Assembly (NCBI GenBank): GCA_001871445.1
Contig: MNVD01000031.1
Location: 1 to 46,238, forward strand
DNA: 46,238 bases
DNA from: Candidatus Magasanikbacteria bacterium CG1_02_41_34
GTDB taxonomy: Bacteria > Patescibacteriota > Patescibacteriia > Magasanikbacterales > UBA922
Direction of reading: 5' to 3'
Part shown: positions 1-8,676 of the stretch, in pieces
Numbering within the stretch: position 1 is the first letter of the stretch
Layout of the letters: each line of letters begins with the position of its first letter
Translations under genes and position numbers: made by a program
The notes under the pieces: generated by a model
What the model saw: only the letters and a program-made list of their open reading frames with translations
Told to the model about the DNA's origin: nothing
Database searches by the model: none

Positions 1-230
1 CACCAAGCAAGATAGCACAAATAACAAAAAGTATCACAGCACGAGAGATATTTAGAAAACACCCAGGCGTAAAGACGATGTTGTGGGGAGGAACATTTTG
101 GAGTAGTAGTTACTATTTGAATACGGTGGGCGCCTATGCAAACGAGACCGTAATAAAGAATTACGTAAAAAACCAAGGAAAAACGTATCAAGAGATACAT
201 CGTGAAAAGCAGCTTAAACTACTTATGTAA
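1..230 (+). CDS. tnpA: IS200/IS605-family Y1 transposase TnpA, C-terminal part (5' end outside window)
   Basis: Frame starting at nt 3 reads PSKIAQITKSITAREIFRKHPGVKTMLWGGTFWSSSYYLNTVGAYANETVIKNYVKNQGKTYQEIHREKQLKLLM*, with the LWGG.FWS.(S/G)Y...TVG.....VI..Y pattern typical of TnpA C-termini. Confidence 0.85.
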   Translation, partial: PSKIAQITKSITAREIFRKHPGVKTMLWGGTFWSSSYYLNTVGAYANETVIKNYVKNQGKTYQEIHREKQLKLLM

Positions 231-238
231 GTGATGAG

Positions 239-261
239 ACCCCGTCAGCTTGCTGCGGGGT
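239..261. repeat. Hairpin ACCCCGtcagcttgctgCGGGGT just after tnpA (candidate IS right-end hairpin or terminator)
   Basis: 6-bp inverted repeat 9 nt after the tnpA stop; near-identical inverse copy at 29997-30019. Confidence 0.6.
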
Positions 262-395
262 AATTCATTATAGAAAAATGAGTTGGAACTGCCACGAGCT
301 TATGAGCGATTCCAACTGGTGTCGGGCATAGTCCCTGTTGAAAATAGGGACGGCGACTGATGTGGATAACCTCTCTATAATACAAGTATCCTCTC

Positions 396-424
396 TTGAC
401 AGTCTAGAGAAAGTAAGATACAAT
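396..424 (+). promoter_or_regulatory. Candidate strong sigma70-type promoter for the ribosomal protein operon
   Basis: TTGACA (396-401), 17-nt spacer, TACAAT (419-424); first gene rplC starts at 700. Confidence 0.65.
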
Positions 425-429
425 TGTGC

Positions 430-699
430 CGCACTCAATCAAAGAATTTTTGTGCACGATAGCTTCCATCGCTGAGCAGATAAGATCTTTATCAAGAGTT
501 GCCTTTGGCAATGTAGGGTAATAGAAAACATCTGTAGAGGCTCGAAGATATCAGGAGAAACATACTGATGCATTTCAATTTGATACAAGCCTTTATCTAT
601 TCCAAAGGCTAGAAGGAAAGGACACGATGCCTGTCATCGATATCTTTCTTTCTAGTTTTTTGTTACCTTCCCGAGCAATCGGGAAGCAATAGCGACATT
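430..699 (+). promoter_or_regulatory. Long structured 5' leader of the ribosomal protein operon
   Basis: About 270 nt without a convincing ORF; multiple hairpins including TTGCC-TTT-GGCAA, AGCCTTT...AAAGGCT, CGATG...CATCG and CTTCCCGA-GCAA-TCGGGAAG at 667-686. Confidence 0.5.
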
Positions 700-1437
700 A
701 TGAGATGTATTCTAGGGACAAAAAAATCAATGACACAGATCTTCCGTGAGGATGGTACTGTTGTTCCTGTAACTCGCGTACAGGCAGGTCCATGTGTTGT
801 AACACAGGTGAAGACTGCAAAGCGAGACGGTGTGAGTGCTGTACAAGTTGGATTTGGACCACAAAAAGCATTTCGACTTACGAAACCACTCAAAGGACAT
901 TTGAAAGATCTTGACGCAGTGCGACATATGCGTGATTTTCGTGCACCTGAAAACCATGGTCTGTCACGAGGCGATAGCTTTACTGTGAGTATTTTTTCTG
1001 CAGGAGATCGTGTTCAAGTCGCTGGTGTGTCAAAAGGAAAAGGATTTCAAGGTGTAGTCAAACGTCACGGATTTTCAGGTGGTCCTGCAAGTCATGGACA
1101 CAAAGATCAGCTCCGTATGCCTGGTTCTATTGGATCAGCAGATCCAGCACGTGTATTCAAAGGAATGCGCATGGGAGGCCACATGGGAGATCAGCAAGTG
1201 ACTGTCAAGAATTTGGAAATCCTTGCTATTGATGAAGAAAAAAATGAACTTTTGGTCAAGGGTGCTGTGCCAGGTGCGCGAGGTGGGCTCCTCATGATTT
1301 CTACGGAAGATGGAAAGATTGACGTTTCTACGGGTGCTGACGAAACGAAGGCAGAAGTTGTTATTGAAGACCAAAGCGAAGACGTTTCAATTCCTGAAGA
1401 AAAGACTGCTTCTGAAGAAGAAGCAGTAACCGCATAA
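700..1437 (+). CDS. rplC: 50S ribosomal protein L3
   Basis: MRCILGTKKSMTQIF..DG..VPVT..QAGPCVVTQVKT; acidic C-terminal tail. Confidence 0.97.
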   Translation: MRCILGTKKSMTQIFREDGTVVPVTRVQAGPCVVTQVKTAKRDGVSAVQVGFGPQKAFRLTKPLKGHLKDLDAVRHMRDFRAPENHGLSRGDSFTVSIFSAGDRVQVAGVSKGKGFQGVVKRHGFSGGPASHGHKDQLRMPGSIGSADPARVFKGMRMGGHMGDQQVTVKNLEILAIDEEKNELLVKGAVPGARGGLLMISTEDGKIDVSTGADETKAEVVIEDQSEDVSIPEEKTASEEEAVTA

Positions 1438-1447
1438 TCCTCTACAT

Positions 1448-2068
1448 ATGAAGGTATCAGTTTACAATGTACAAGGAAAAAAAGAAAATGACATGGAATT
1501 GAACGATGCAGTCTTTGGTGTACCTGCAAAAGATGCACTGTTGCATCAGGTATATCATGCGTTAGAGGCAAATGCTCGACAGCCATGGGCTCACACCAAA
1601 ACAAAAGACGAGGTTCGTGGTGGTGGAAAAAAACCTTGGAAACAAAAAGGGACTGGACGTGCTCGACACGGGTCAATTCGCTCTCCAATATGGAAAGGTG
1701 GAGGAGTTACCTTTGGTCCACGAAATGATCGAAATTTCAAACAACGACTGAACAAAAAAATGAAACAAGTCGCCACAAAGATGGCCTTGTCAGAAAAAGC
1801 AAAGGAAGAGCAATTTTTTGTTGTCGATGGCATGGAAACTCTGAAAAAAACAAAAGACATGGCAGCCTTGGTACTCTTGCTTCCACTCAACGGAAAAACA
1901 ACACTCGTCCTTGGTGGAGAAGGAGAAGATCTTGGATTGGCAGTACGAAATATTCCAAAGGTTGATTTGCAACGAGCGATTGATATGAATGTTGTAGATC
2001 TACTGCATCACCAGTACGTTATTGCAACCAAAAAAGCAATTGAAACTCTTGAATCACGATTGGCATAA
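1448..2068 (+). CDS. rplD: 50S ribosomal protein L4
   Basis: RQPWAHTKTKDEVRGGGKKPWKQKGTGRARHGSIRSPIWKGGGVTFGP motif. Confidence 0.97.
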   Translation: MKVSVYNVQGKKENDMELNDAVFGVPAKDALLHQVYHALEANARQPWAHTKTKDEVRGGGKKPWKQKGTGRARHGSIRSPIWKGGGVTFGPRNDRNFKQRLNKKMKQVATKMALSEKAKEEQFFVVDGMETLKKTKDMAALVLLLPLNGKTTLVLGGEGEDLGLAVRNIPKVDLQRAIDMNVVDLLHHQYVIATKKAIETLESRLA

Positions 2069-2069
2069 T

Positions 2070-2450
2070 ATGGGAATTTTGAAACGAAACACAACTAAAA
2101 CGGATGAAAAAAAAATGGAGACAGTATCTCCCGCAACACCATCCACAAAGAGTGTTTCTGTGCCATCTGCACATAAGCGTATTCTTCTTGGTGCTCACGT
2201 GAGTGAAAAAGCAGCAAGTGTGGGAGGTTCTGGTACGTATACCTTTCGTGTTACGATGAAAGCAACAAAAGGAGAAATTTCTGAGGCTATCCGTACACAT
2301 TATGGTATCAAGCCAGTTGCAGTACGCGTGATCAACATTGAAGGAAAACGTGTTCGATTTGGTAAATATTTGGGAAAGCGAAATGATTGGAAAAAAGCCT
2401 TTGTTACCCTCCCAGAAGGGAAGCACATTGATATTCACTCTGGTATTTAA
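2070..2450 (+). CDS. rplW: 50S ribosomal protein L23
   Basis: Position between L4 and L2; VSEKAA...YTFRV...ATKGEI..A....YGIKPVAVRVINI...RVRFGKYLGKRNDWKKAFVTL. Confidence 0.93.
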   Translation: MGILKRNTTKTDEKKMETVSPATPSTKSVSVPSAHKRILLGAHVSEKAASVGGSGTYTFRVTMKATKGEISEAIRTHYGIKPVAVRVINIEGKRVRFGKYLGKRNDWKKAFVTLPEGKHIDIHSGI

Positions 2451-2459
2451 TATCCTGCT

Positions 2460-3302
2460 ATGCCGGTAAAAAAATACAAACCAACAACTCCAGGGCGACG
2501 CGGCGCAAGCGCACAGGATTTTTCTGATATTACAAAAACGCGTCCTGAAAAATCTCTTACAAAAATCATCCAAAAGAAAAGTGGACGAAATAATACTGGA
2601 CAAATTACTGTCCGACATCGTGGAGGTGGAGTAAAGCGTCTGTACCGCGTGGTTGATTTCAAACGATTTTCTTTTGATAAACCTGCAACGGTTGAAGCGG
2701 TTGAATACGATCCAAATCGTAGTGCTCGTATTGTACTTGTGAATTTTGAAGATGGTACAAAAGCATATTACGTTGCAGCAAAGGGACAAAAAGTAGGTGA
2801 CGTACTTATTTCTTCACAACAAAAGATCGAAGCAACGGTGGGAAATCGTATGCCTCTCGAACATATTCCTGTAGGTCTGTTTGTCTACAACGTAGAGCTT
2901 TCACCTATGACAGGTGGTTCTATTGTTCGGGGAGCAGGTACTAGCGCACAGCTCCAAACAATTGAAGGTGCGTTTGCTCAACTCAAATTCCCATCTGGTG
3001 AAATCAGACTTATTCCAAAAAATGCACTTGCATCAGTTGGTACTGTCAGCAATTCTGAATACAATCTTGTTCGTCTCGGAAAAGCAGGACGTATGCGAAT
3101 GAAAGGATGGCGCCCAACAGTAAAGGGACGCGCGATGAACCCTGTTGATCATCCACACGGTGGAGGAGAAGGACGTACGAGTACAGGTCTCAAGGGTGGT
3201 CCAAAGACGCCATGGGGAAAGAAAGCACTAGGTGTCAAGACACGAAATAAAAAGAAAGCGAGTAGTAAATTTATTCTCCATCGCCGTAAAGGCAAAAAAT
3301 AA
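2460..3302 (+). CDS. rplB: 50S ribosomal protein L2
   Basis: GRNNTGQITVRHRGGGVKRLYR; RGVAMNPVDHPHGGGEGR-like motif (KGRAMNPVDHPHGGGEGRTS). Confidence 0.98.
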   Translation: MPVKKYKPTTPGRRGASAQDFSDITKTRPEKSLTKIIQKKSGRNNTGQITVRHRGGGVKRLYRVVDFKRFSFDKPATVEAVEYDPNRSARIVLVNFEDGTKAYYVAAKGQKVGDVLISSQQKIEATVGNRMPLEHIPVGLFVYNVELSPMTGGSIVRGAGTSAQLQTIEGAFAQLKFPSGEIRLIPKNALASVGTVSNSEYNLVRLGKAGRMRMKGWRPTVKGRAMNPVDHPHGGGEGRTSTGLKGGPKTPWGKKALGVKTRNKKKASSKFILHRRKGKK

Positions 3303-3308
3303 TTTAGA

Positions 3309-3369
3309 GAAGGCTTCGAAGGCCTAGAAGGTTCGGAAAGATATTCTTTCTCAGCCTTCACAAGCCTTC
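3309..3369 (+). promoter_or_regulatory. Nested hairpin in the rplB-rpsS spacer
   Basis: GAAGGCTT(3309-3316)/AAGCCTTC(3362-3369), GAAGGC(3318-3323)/GCCTTC(3354-3359), GAAAG(3336-3340)/CTTTC(3346-3350), co-nested. Confidence 0.6.
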
Positions 3370-3390
3370 CAAGCCACCAAGCATTCATCT

Positions 3391-3699
3391 ATGTCACGAA
3401 GTTTGAAAAAAGGACCTTACGTTGACCCAAGAGTGGTCGCGAAGATCATAAAAGCAAAAAACAACAATGATCGTACGTCTATTAAGACGTGGTCACGATC
3501 TTGTACTATTACGCCAGATATGGTCGGTGTGAGCTTTGCTGTACATAATGGTCGAAGGTTTATCGAGTTTATGGTGGACGAAAATATGGTCGGCCACAAG
3601 CTAGGAGAATTTTCACCAACAAAAACGTTCAAAGCACATAGTGGAAAACTTGCAAAAGATGTAAAAGAAATAAAACCACCAGCAAAATCAACAAAATAA
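3391..3699 (+). CDS. rpsS: 30S ribosomal protein S19
   Basis: MSRSLKKGPYVDPR...IKTWSRSCTITPDMVG...VHNGR.F....V.ENMVGHKLGEFSPTKTFKAHS. Confidence 0.97.
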   Translation: MSRSLKKGPYVDPRVVAKIIKAKNNNDRTSIKTWSRSCTITPDMVGVSFAVHNGRRFIEFMVDENMVGHKLGEFSPTKTFKAHSGKLAKDVKEIKPPAKSTK

Positions 3700-3749
3700 T
3701 TGACAAACAGTAACAAACAGCGTATAGTGCGCCCACCTATTATATACAT

Positions 3750-4184
3750 ATGAAACGGCAAGCAACAGCAAAATTGAATAACCTCCGCGTTGCACCACGA
3801 AAAGTGCGACTGCTTGTTGACCTTATCCGAGGCATGCATGTTGCAGACGCACTCATACAGCTCAAATTTTCAAAAAAACACGCCGCAACATCTGTGTTGA
3901 AATTGCTCCGAAGTGGTGTGGCAAATGCTGAACACAATGCAGATATTAATATTGATACCCTCATTGTGAAAGAAGCCTATGTCGACGGTGGTCCAATATT
4001 GTATAGATGGATGCCACGAGCATTTGGTCGCGCAGGAAAGATTCGAAAGCGTACCAGTCATATCACACTTGTGCTCGAGGGTGATGAAAAAACAAAGAAA
4101 GCAACGAAGGTAAAAAAAGTAGCGAAAAAAGCAACTGTAGCTAAGGAAACAAAAGAAGAAAAGGTTACAGAAGAAACTGCATAA
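3750..4184 (+). CDS. rplV: 50S ribosomal protein L22
   Basis: LRVAPRKVRLLVDLIRG...A...L.F; MPRAFGRAGKIRKRTSHITLVL. Confidence 0.96.
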   Translation: MKRQATAKLNNLRVAPRKVRLLVDLIRGMHVADALIQLKFSKKHAATSVLKLLRSGVANAEHNADINIDTLIVKEAYVDGGPILYRWMPRAFGRAGKIRKRTSHITLVLEGDEKTKKATKVKKVAKKATVAKETKEEKVTEETA

Positions 4185-4207
4185 TTCTGAATTCAATATT
4201 CTGATAT

Positions 4208-4939
4208 ATGGGACATAAAGTTCATCCAAAAATTCACCGCACAGGTGTCATCTATACATGGGACTCACGTTGGTTCTCAAAAGATGACTATGCTACCTAT
4301 GCACGGCATGATATTGCTATCCGCACATATCTGCGCAAAAAATTTAAGGATGCACATATTGATCGTATCAGTATTGAACGTGGTCCAAAAAACCTTACCG
4401 TAACTATTCTTGCTGCAAAGCCTGGATACATTATCGGGCGTGGTGGAAAAGGACTTGACGATGTACGAAAACATATTGAACGAAAAGTTCTTCAAATGAA
4501 GATGAAAGTCAAATTGAATGTGCGTGAGGTGACATCACCATCGCTTTCTGCTATGGTAGTTGCGCAGTCTATTGTAGGAGATTTGGAAAAACGTATCCCT
4601 TTTAGACGATCAATGAAGCAGTCAATCCAACGTGTCATGGAATCAAATGCAGGTGGAGTAAAAGTGCAGGTATCTGGCCGTCTCAATGGTGCCGATATTG
4701 CTCGTTCTGAAAAGCTTGCCTCAGGAAAAGTACCATTGATTACATTGCGTGGAGACGTTGACTATGGTTTGGTAGAAGCACATACAACCTACGGAGTGAT
4801 TGGAGTGAAGGTATGGATATACCATGGAGAAGTTTTTGGACAAAAGGACGCGTTTGAAGGATCTGACGAACCACAACCGAAGTCGACAAATAAACGTCGA
4901 AAACGTCCCACAAGACGGCCTGATGCTGATAAGAACTAA
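4208..4939 (+). CDS. rpsC: 30S ribosomal protein S3
   Basis: MGHKVHPKIHRTG; KPGYIIGRGGKGLDDVRKHIE; GGVKVQVSGRLNGADIARSE. Confidence 0.97.
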   Translation: MGHKVHPKIHRTGVIYTWDSRWFSKDDYATYARHDIAIRTYLRKKFKDAHIDRISIERGPKNLTVTILAAKPGYIIGRGGKGLDDVRKHIERKVLQMKMKVKLNVREVTSPSLSAMVVAQSIVGDLEKRIPFRRSMKQSIQRVMESNAGGVKVQVSGRLNGADIARSEKLASGKVPLITLRGDVDYGLVEAHTTYGVIGVKVWIYHGEVFGQKDAFEGSDEPQPKSTNKRRKRPTRRPDADKN

Positions 4940-4947
4940 GATACGGT

Positions 4948-5358
4948 ATGCTTATCCCAAAAAAGGTAAAACATAGAAAATGGCATAAACCCCGACGTGG
5001 AAATAAAGGGACTGCCAGCAGAACCAATACCATTGCATTTGGTACGGTGGGTGTTGTCGCAACGACACACAGCTGGGTGACATCACGACAGATCGAATCT
5101 GCTCGTCGTGTCTTGACTCGATATGTACGACGTGGTGGAAAAGTGTGGATTCGTATTTTTCCAGATCGTCCTGTAACAAAAAAAGGATCTGAAGTGCCGA
5201 TGGGAAAAGGAAAAGGTGCACCGGATCATTATGTGTGTACAGTGAAGCCAGGAACGGTTATGTTTGAAATGGGAGGTCTCCCTATCGACAAAGCGAGTGA
5301 AGCACTTGCACATGCTGGCCACAAACTTCCAGTAAAGACCAAAATTATCACCAAATAA
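4948..5358 (+). CDS. rplP: 50S ribosomal protein L16
   Basis: MLIPKKVKHRKWHKPRRGNKGTASRTNTIAFGTVGV; GKGKGAPDHYVCTVKPGTVMFEM. Confidence 0.97.
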   Translation: MLIPKKVKHRKWHKPRRGNKGTASRTNTIAFGTVGVVATTHSWVTSRQIESARRVLTRYVRRGGKVWIRIFPDRPVTKKGSEVPMGKGKGAPDHYVCTVKPGTVMFEMGGLPIDKASEALAHAGHKLPVKTKIITK

Positions 5359-5366
5359 TGTTATGT

Positions 5367-5561
5367 ATGGAACTTGTTGAACTGAAACAAAAAACAACAC
5401 AAGATTTGAAGACGATTCTTGCAGAACAACGAGTTGTTTTGAGAGATCTTCAGTTTCAGACACGCGAAGGACAGCTGAAGCAAGTACATACTATTAAAAA
5501 AGCCAAAAAAGTAATTGCCCAAATTTTGACACTGCTCAATGCGCAAAACGCACAGCAATAA
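5367..5561 (+). CDS. rpmC: 50S ribosomal protein L29
   Basis: MELVELKQKTTQDLKTILAEQRVVLRDLQFQ..EGQLKQVHTIKKAKKVIAQILTLL, between L16 and S17. Confidence 0.9.
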   Translation: MELVELKQKTTQDLKTILAEQRVVLRDLQFQTREGQLKQVHTIKKAKKVIAQILTLLNAQNAQQ

Positions 5562-5568
5562 TCACCCT

Positions 5569-5850
5569 ATGACTACTCAGACACAGACCACAAAAAAAGC
5601 ACAGACCATCAAACGTGAATTTGAAGGTACTGTTGTGTCATCAAAATCACAGAAAACGATTCATGTTCGTGTGGAGACTGTCAAAATGCATGAAAAATAT
5701 AAGAAACAGTATGTGACGAGCCGAAAGTATTCTGTGCACGATGAAAAAAATGAAGCACAAGAGGGGGATATTGTCAGATTCCGAGAGTGCCGTCCATATA
5801 GCAAAACAAAACGATGGTACATGACAGCAGTCGTAAAAAAGACTGTATAA
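5569..5850 (+). CDS. rpsQ: 30S ribosomal protein S17
   Basis: KREFEGTVVSSKSQKTIHVRVE...H.KYKK.Y..SRKYSVHDEKNEAQEGDIVRFRECRPYSKTKRW. Confidence 0.95.
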   Translation: MTTQTQTTKKAQTIKREFEGTVVSSKSQKTIHVRVETVKMHEKYKKQYVTSRKYSVHDEKNEAQEGDIVRFRECRPYSKTKRWYMTAVVKKTV

Positions 5851-5860
5851 CGAGTGATAT

Positions 5861-6232
5861 ATGATACAAGATGAATCAATGCTCAAAGTAGCAGACAATT
5901 CAGGTGCCAAGAAACTCAAAGTCATTCGAGTACTCGGTGGATATAAAAAGAGATACGGACATGTTGGTGACATTGTGACATGTGCTGTAAAGGAAGCAGC
6001 TCCACGAGCAGCGATCAAAAAAGGTGATGTGGTCCATGCGGTTCTCGTTCGTCAACGAAAAGAAATGCGTAGAAAAGATGGTACCTATATTCGATTTGAT
6101 GAAAATGCAGCCGTAGTGGTTGATAAAAAAAATAAGGAACCAAAAGGAACTCGAATCTTTGGACCAGTTGCTCGTGAATTGCGTGCAAAAGGATTCCAAA
6201 AAATTGTATCCCTTGCTCCAGAAGTACTTTAA
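5861..6232 (+). CDS. rplN: 50S ribosomal protein L14
   Basis: [50 protein letters not shown]. Confidence 0.98.
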   Translation: MIQDESMLKVADNSGAKKLKVIRVLGGYKKRYGHVGDIVTCAVKEAAPRAAIKKGDVVHAVLVRQRKEMRRKDGTYIRFDENAAVVVDKKNKEPKGTRIFGPVARELRAKGFQKIVSLAPEVL

Positions 6233-6240
6233 GATTTGTA

Positions 6241-6560
6241 TGAAGATAAAAACAGGAGACAATGTAAAAGTCCTCACCGGGAAAGATCACGGGAAGACAG
6301 GGAAAGTAACCCAAACACTCTTTCATGAACAAAAGCAGCGATGGTTTGTTGTGGTAGAGGGTTTGAATGCTATGAAGCGGCATATGAAACCACGACAACG
6401 CGGTGAAAAAGGACAGGTTTTGGAATTATCACGACCTGTGGATGCTAGCAATGTTATGGTGATCGACCCATCATCAAAAAAACCAACCCGTGTTGGGTAC
6501 AAAAAAGAAGGTTCAACTAAAAAACGCATTGCAAAAGTTAGTGGGGAATACCTCGACTAG
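6241..6560 (+). CDS. rplX: 50S ribosomal protein L24
   Basis: MKIKTGDNVKVLTGKDHGKTGKV (KOW motif); ORF-track start is upstream of the likely ATG. Confidence 0.95.
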
Positions 6561-6569
6561 TAGTTATAT

Positions 6570-7118
6570 ATGACAGAGCCAACACTCTACACACAATATA
6601 AAACAACCGTTGTCCCAGCACTGAAAGTACAGTTTGGGTACAAAAATGTTATGGAAGTTCCACGTATTGAAAAAGTGGTACTCAATGTTGGCTATGGTCG
6701 ACATGTAAAAGATAAACAGTATATCGAACAAATAGAAAAGACGTTGACACAAATCACTGGACAAAAGCCAGTACACAACAAATCAAGAAAGGCTATTTCA
6801 AACTTTAAAATTAGAGAAGGCATGAACATCGGTGTATCTGTTACGTTGAGAGGTCGCGGGATGTACGAATTTTTAAATAAGCTCATCCATGTGACATTCC
6901 CTCGTGTACGAGATTTTCGTGGTATCAATCCAAAAAGCTTTGATCCACAAGGGAACTATGCTATTGGATTTAAAGAAAATATTGCATTTCCAGAAATTGG
7001 TGGTGATGCTATCGAGCGTATGCATGGACTCGAAGTTATCGTTACTACGACAGCGAGTAATAGAGCGGAAGGTTTTGCACTTTTGAAAGGACTTGGATTC
7101 CCATTTCGGGACAAATAA
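6570..7118 (+). CDS. rplE: 50S ribosomal protein L5
   Basis: NVMEVPRIEKVVLNVGYG; TGQKPVHNKSRKAISNFKIREGMNIGVSVTLRG..MYEFL. Confidence 0.97.
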   Translation: MTEPTLYTQYKTTVVPALKVQFGYKNVMEVPRIEKVVLNVGYGRHVKDKQYIEQIEKTLTQITGQKPVHNKSRKAISNFKIREGMNIGVSVTLRGRGMYEFLNKLIHVTFPRVRDFRGINPKSFDPQGNYAIGFKENIAFPEIGGDAIERMHGLEVIVTTTASNRAEGFALLKGLGFPFRDK

Positions 7119-7127
7119 TATAGTGTT

Positions 7128-7313
7128 ATGGCAACAAAAGGACAAATAGCAAAATCAAAACGCATTCCAAAGTTTAGTACGAGACTCGTACGTCGATGTT
7201 GGAATTGTGGACGAAAGCGAGCTTTTATGAGAAAATTTGGGCTGTGCCGTATTTGTTTCCGGGAAATGGCAAATGATGGAAAACTTCCTGGTGTCCGTAA
7301 ATCAAGTTGGTAA
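7128..7313 (+). CDS. rpsN: 30S ribosomal protein S14, zinc-binding type Z
   Basis: 61 aa; [23 protein letters not shown] double CxxC. Confidence 0.96.
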   Translation: MATKGQIAKSKRIPKFSTRLVRRCWNCGRKRAFMRKFGLCRICFREMANDGKLPGVRKSSW

Positions 7314-7325
7314 GAAGATTATTCT

Positions 7326-7715
7326 ATGATGACTGATCCAATCGCAGACATGCTCACACGTATCCGAAACGCTGCTTCTGCACGTAAGCGGACTACTGAG
7401 GTACCTTTGTCAAAGGTAAAAAGAGCACTCGCAGACATTCTCAAAAAAGAAGGCTATCTTCAGGATGTCTCAGAAGTAGATGGCAATCCACGTATGCTTA
7501 TCTTGACGCTTGCATATCAAGGAAAGCAGTCAAAGATTCAGTCTATTACTCGTGAGAGCAAGCCAGGACATCGTGTGTACCGAAAATCTGATGAGATACC
7601 TCGTGTTCTCAATGATTATGGTATTGCGATTGTCTCAACATCAAAAGGAATTATGACAAATAAGCAAGCACGAAAAGATGGTATTGGGGGAGAAGTGCTT
7701 TGCAGTATCTATTAA
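7326..7715 (+). CDS. rpsH: 30S ribosomal protein S8
   Basis: MMTDPIADMLTRIRNA; GIAIVSTSKGIMTNKQARKDGIGGEVLCSIY. Confidence 0.97.
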   Translation: MMTDPIADMLTRIRNAASARKRTTEVPLSKVKRALADILKKEGYLQDVSEVDGNPRMLILTLAYQGKQSKIQSITRESKPGHRVYRKSDEIPRVLNDYGIAIVSTSKGIMTNKQARKDGIGGEVLCSIY

Positions 7716-7718
7716 TGT

Positions 7719-8267
7719 ATGTCACGTATAGGAAAAAAGAAAATTCAGATTCCACAGGGAGTGACTGTCACTATCCTAGATGGTGTTGCAAAAGTACAAG
7801 GGCCAAAGGGCACACTTGAGCGTGTCATCAATCCTCTCGTCACCATCTCAGTAGCTGATAATACGGTGACTGTTGATGTTGAAAAAAAAGAAGACAAGAA
7901 AGAACGATCGTTGTGGGGAACTTTTGGTGCACATATCAATAACATGATTGAAGGTGTTACTACTGGATTTAAAAAACAACTCGAAGTAAATGGTGTGGGA
8001 TATAAAGTTGCGATGCAAGGAACTGACCTCAAACTTGATGTTGGATATTCTCATCCTGTTATTTATAAAATACCTCCTGTCGTAGAAGCAAGCGTAGAAA
8101 AAAATGTGATTACACTTGTTAGTGCTGATAAAGAAATGCTGGGAGCAACGGCAGCAGAGATCCGTGTTATTCGAAAACCAGAGCCGTACAAAGGCAAAGG
8201 AATCAAGTATATTGAAGAACAGATCAGACGAAAAGCAGGAAAAGCAGCCAAGTCGGCTGGCGCATAA
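7719..8267 (+). CDS. rplF: 50S ribosomal protein L6
   Basis: MSRIGKKKIQIPQGVTV; GVGYKV...L.L..GYSHPV; IRKPEPYKGKGIKY. Confidence 0.97.
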   Translation: MSRIGKKKIQIPQGVTVTILDGVAKVQGPKGTLERVINPLVTISVADNTVTVDVEKKEDKKERSLWGTFGAHINNMIEGVTTGFKKQLEVNGVGYKVAMQGTDLKLDVGYSHPVIYKIPPVVEASVEKNVITLVSADKEMLGATAAEIRVIRKPEPYKGKGIKYIEEQIRRKAGKAAKSAGA

Positions 8268-8289
8268 TGATACTAGATAGAAATTTTCT

Positions 8290-8664
8290 ATGAATACTAC
8301 ACATCAGACAAAAGAACAAATGCGAGACCGCAGACGTGCTCGTGTTCGAGCTCGTGTAATTGGAACCGCTGTGCGTCCACGACTTTCGGTATTTCGAAGT
8401 CTTCGTGGTATGTATGTCCAGCTTATTGACGATAGCACAGGAGTAACTCTTGTGAATGTTCATAGTAAAAATGAAGGAAAAAATATTGATGCTGGTGAGC
8501 GAACAGGCAAAGAAGCTGTTGCATACGGACTTGGAAAAATTCTTGCAGAAAAAGCTACAAAAGCAAACATTAGTACGGTCGTTTTTGATCGTGGTGGGTA
8601 TGCATACCATGGTCGCGTGAAGGCTGTTGCGGATGGTGCGCGAGACGGTGGTTTGATATTCTAA
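8290..8664 (+). CDS. rplR: 50S ribosomal protein L18
   Basis: RPRLSVFRSLRGMYVQLIDD; VVFDRGGYAYHGRVKAVADGARDGGLIF. Confidence 0.96.
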   Translation: MNTTHQTKEQMRDRRRARVRARVIGTAVRPRLSVFRSLRGMYVQLIDDSTGVTLVNVHSKNEGKNIDAGERTGKEAVAYGLGKILAEKATKANISTVVFDRGGYAYHGRVKAVADGARDGGLIF

Positions 8665-8676
8665 TTTCGATCTCAT

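Noticed and set aside
282-357. TnpB omega-RNA/guide element
   Set aside because: No TnpB gene in view and no guide boundary can be defined; kept only as a generic structured segment.
667-686. Intrinsic terminator before rplC
   Set aside because: Perfect hairpin but no U-tract after it on either strand; it lies between promoter and operon.
2019-2789. 256-aa antisense ORF across rplW/rplB
   Set aside because: Shadow ORF opposite confidently assigned ribosomal genes; Cys/Phe/Ser-rich low-complexity translation without family motifs.
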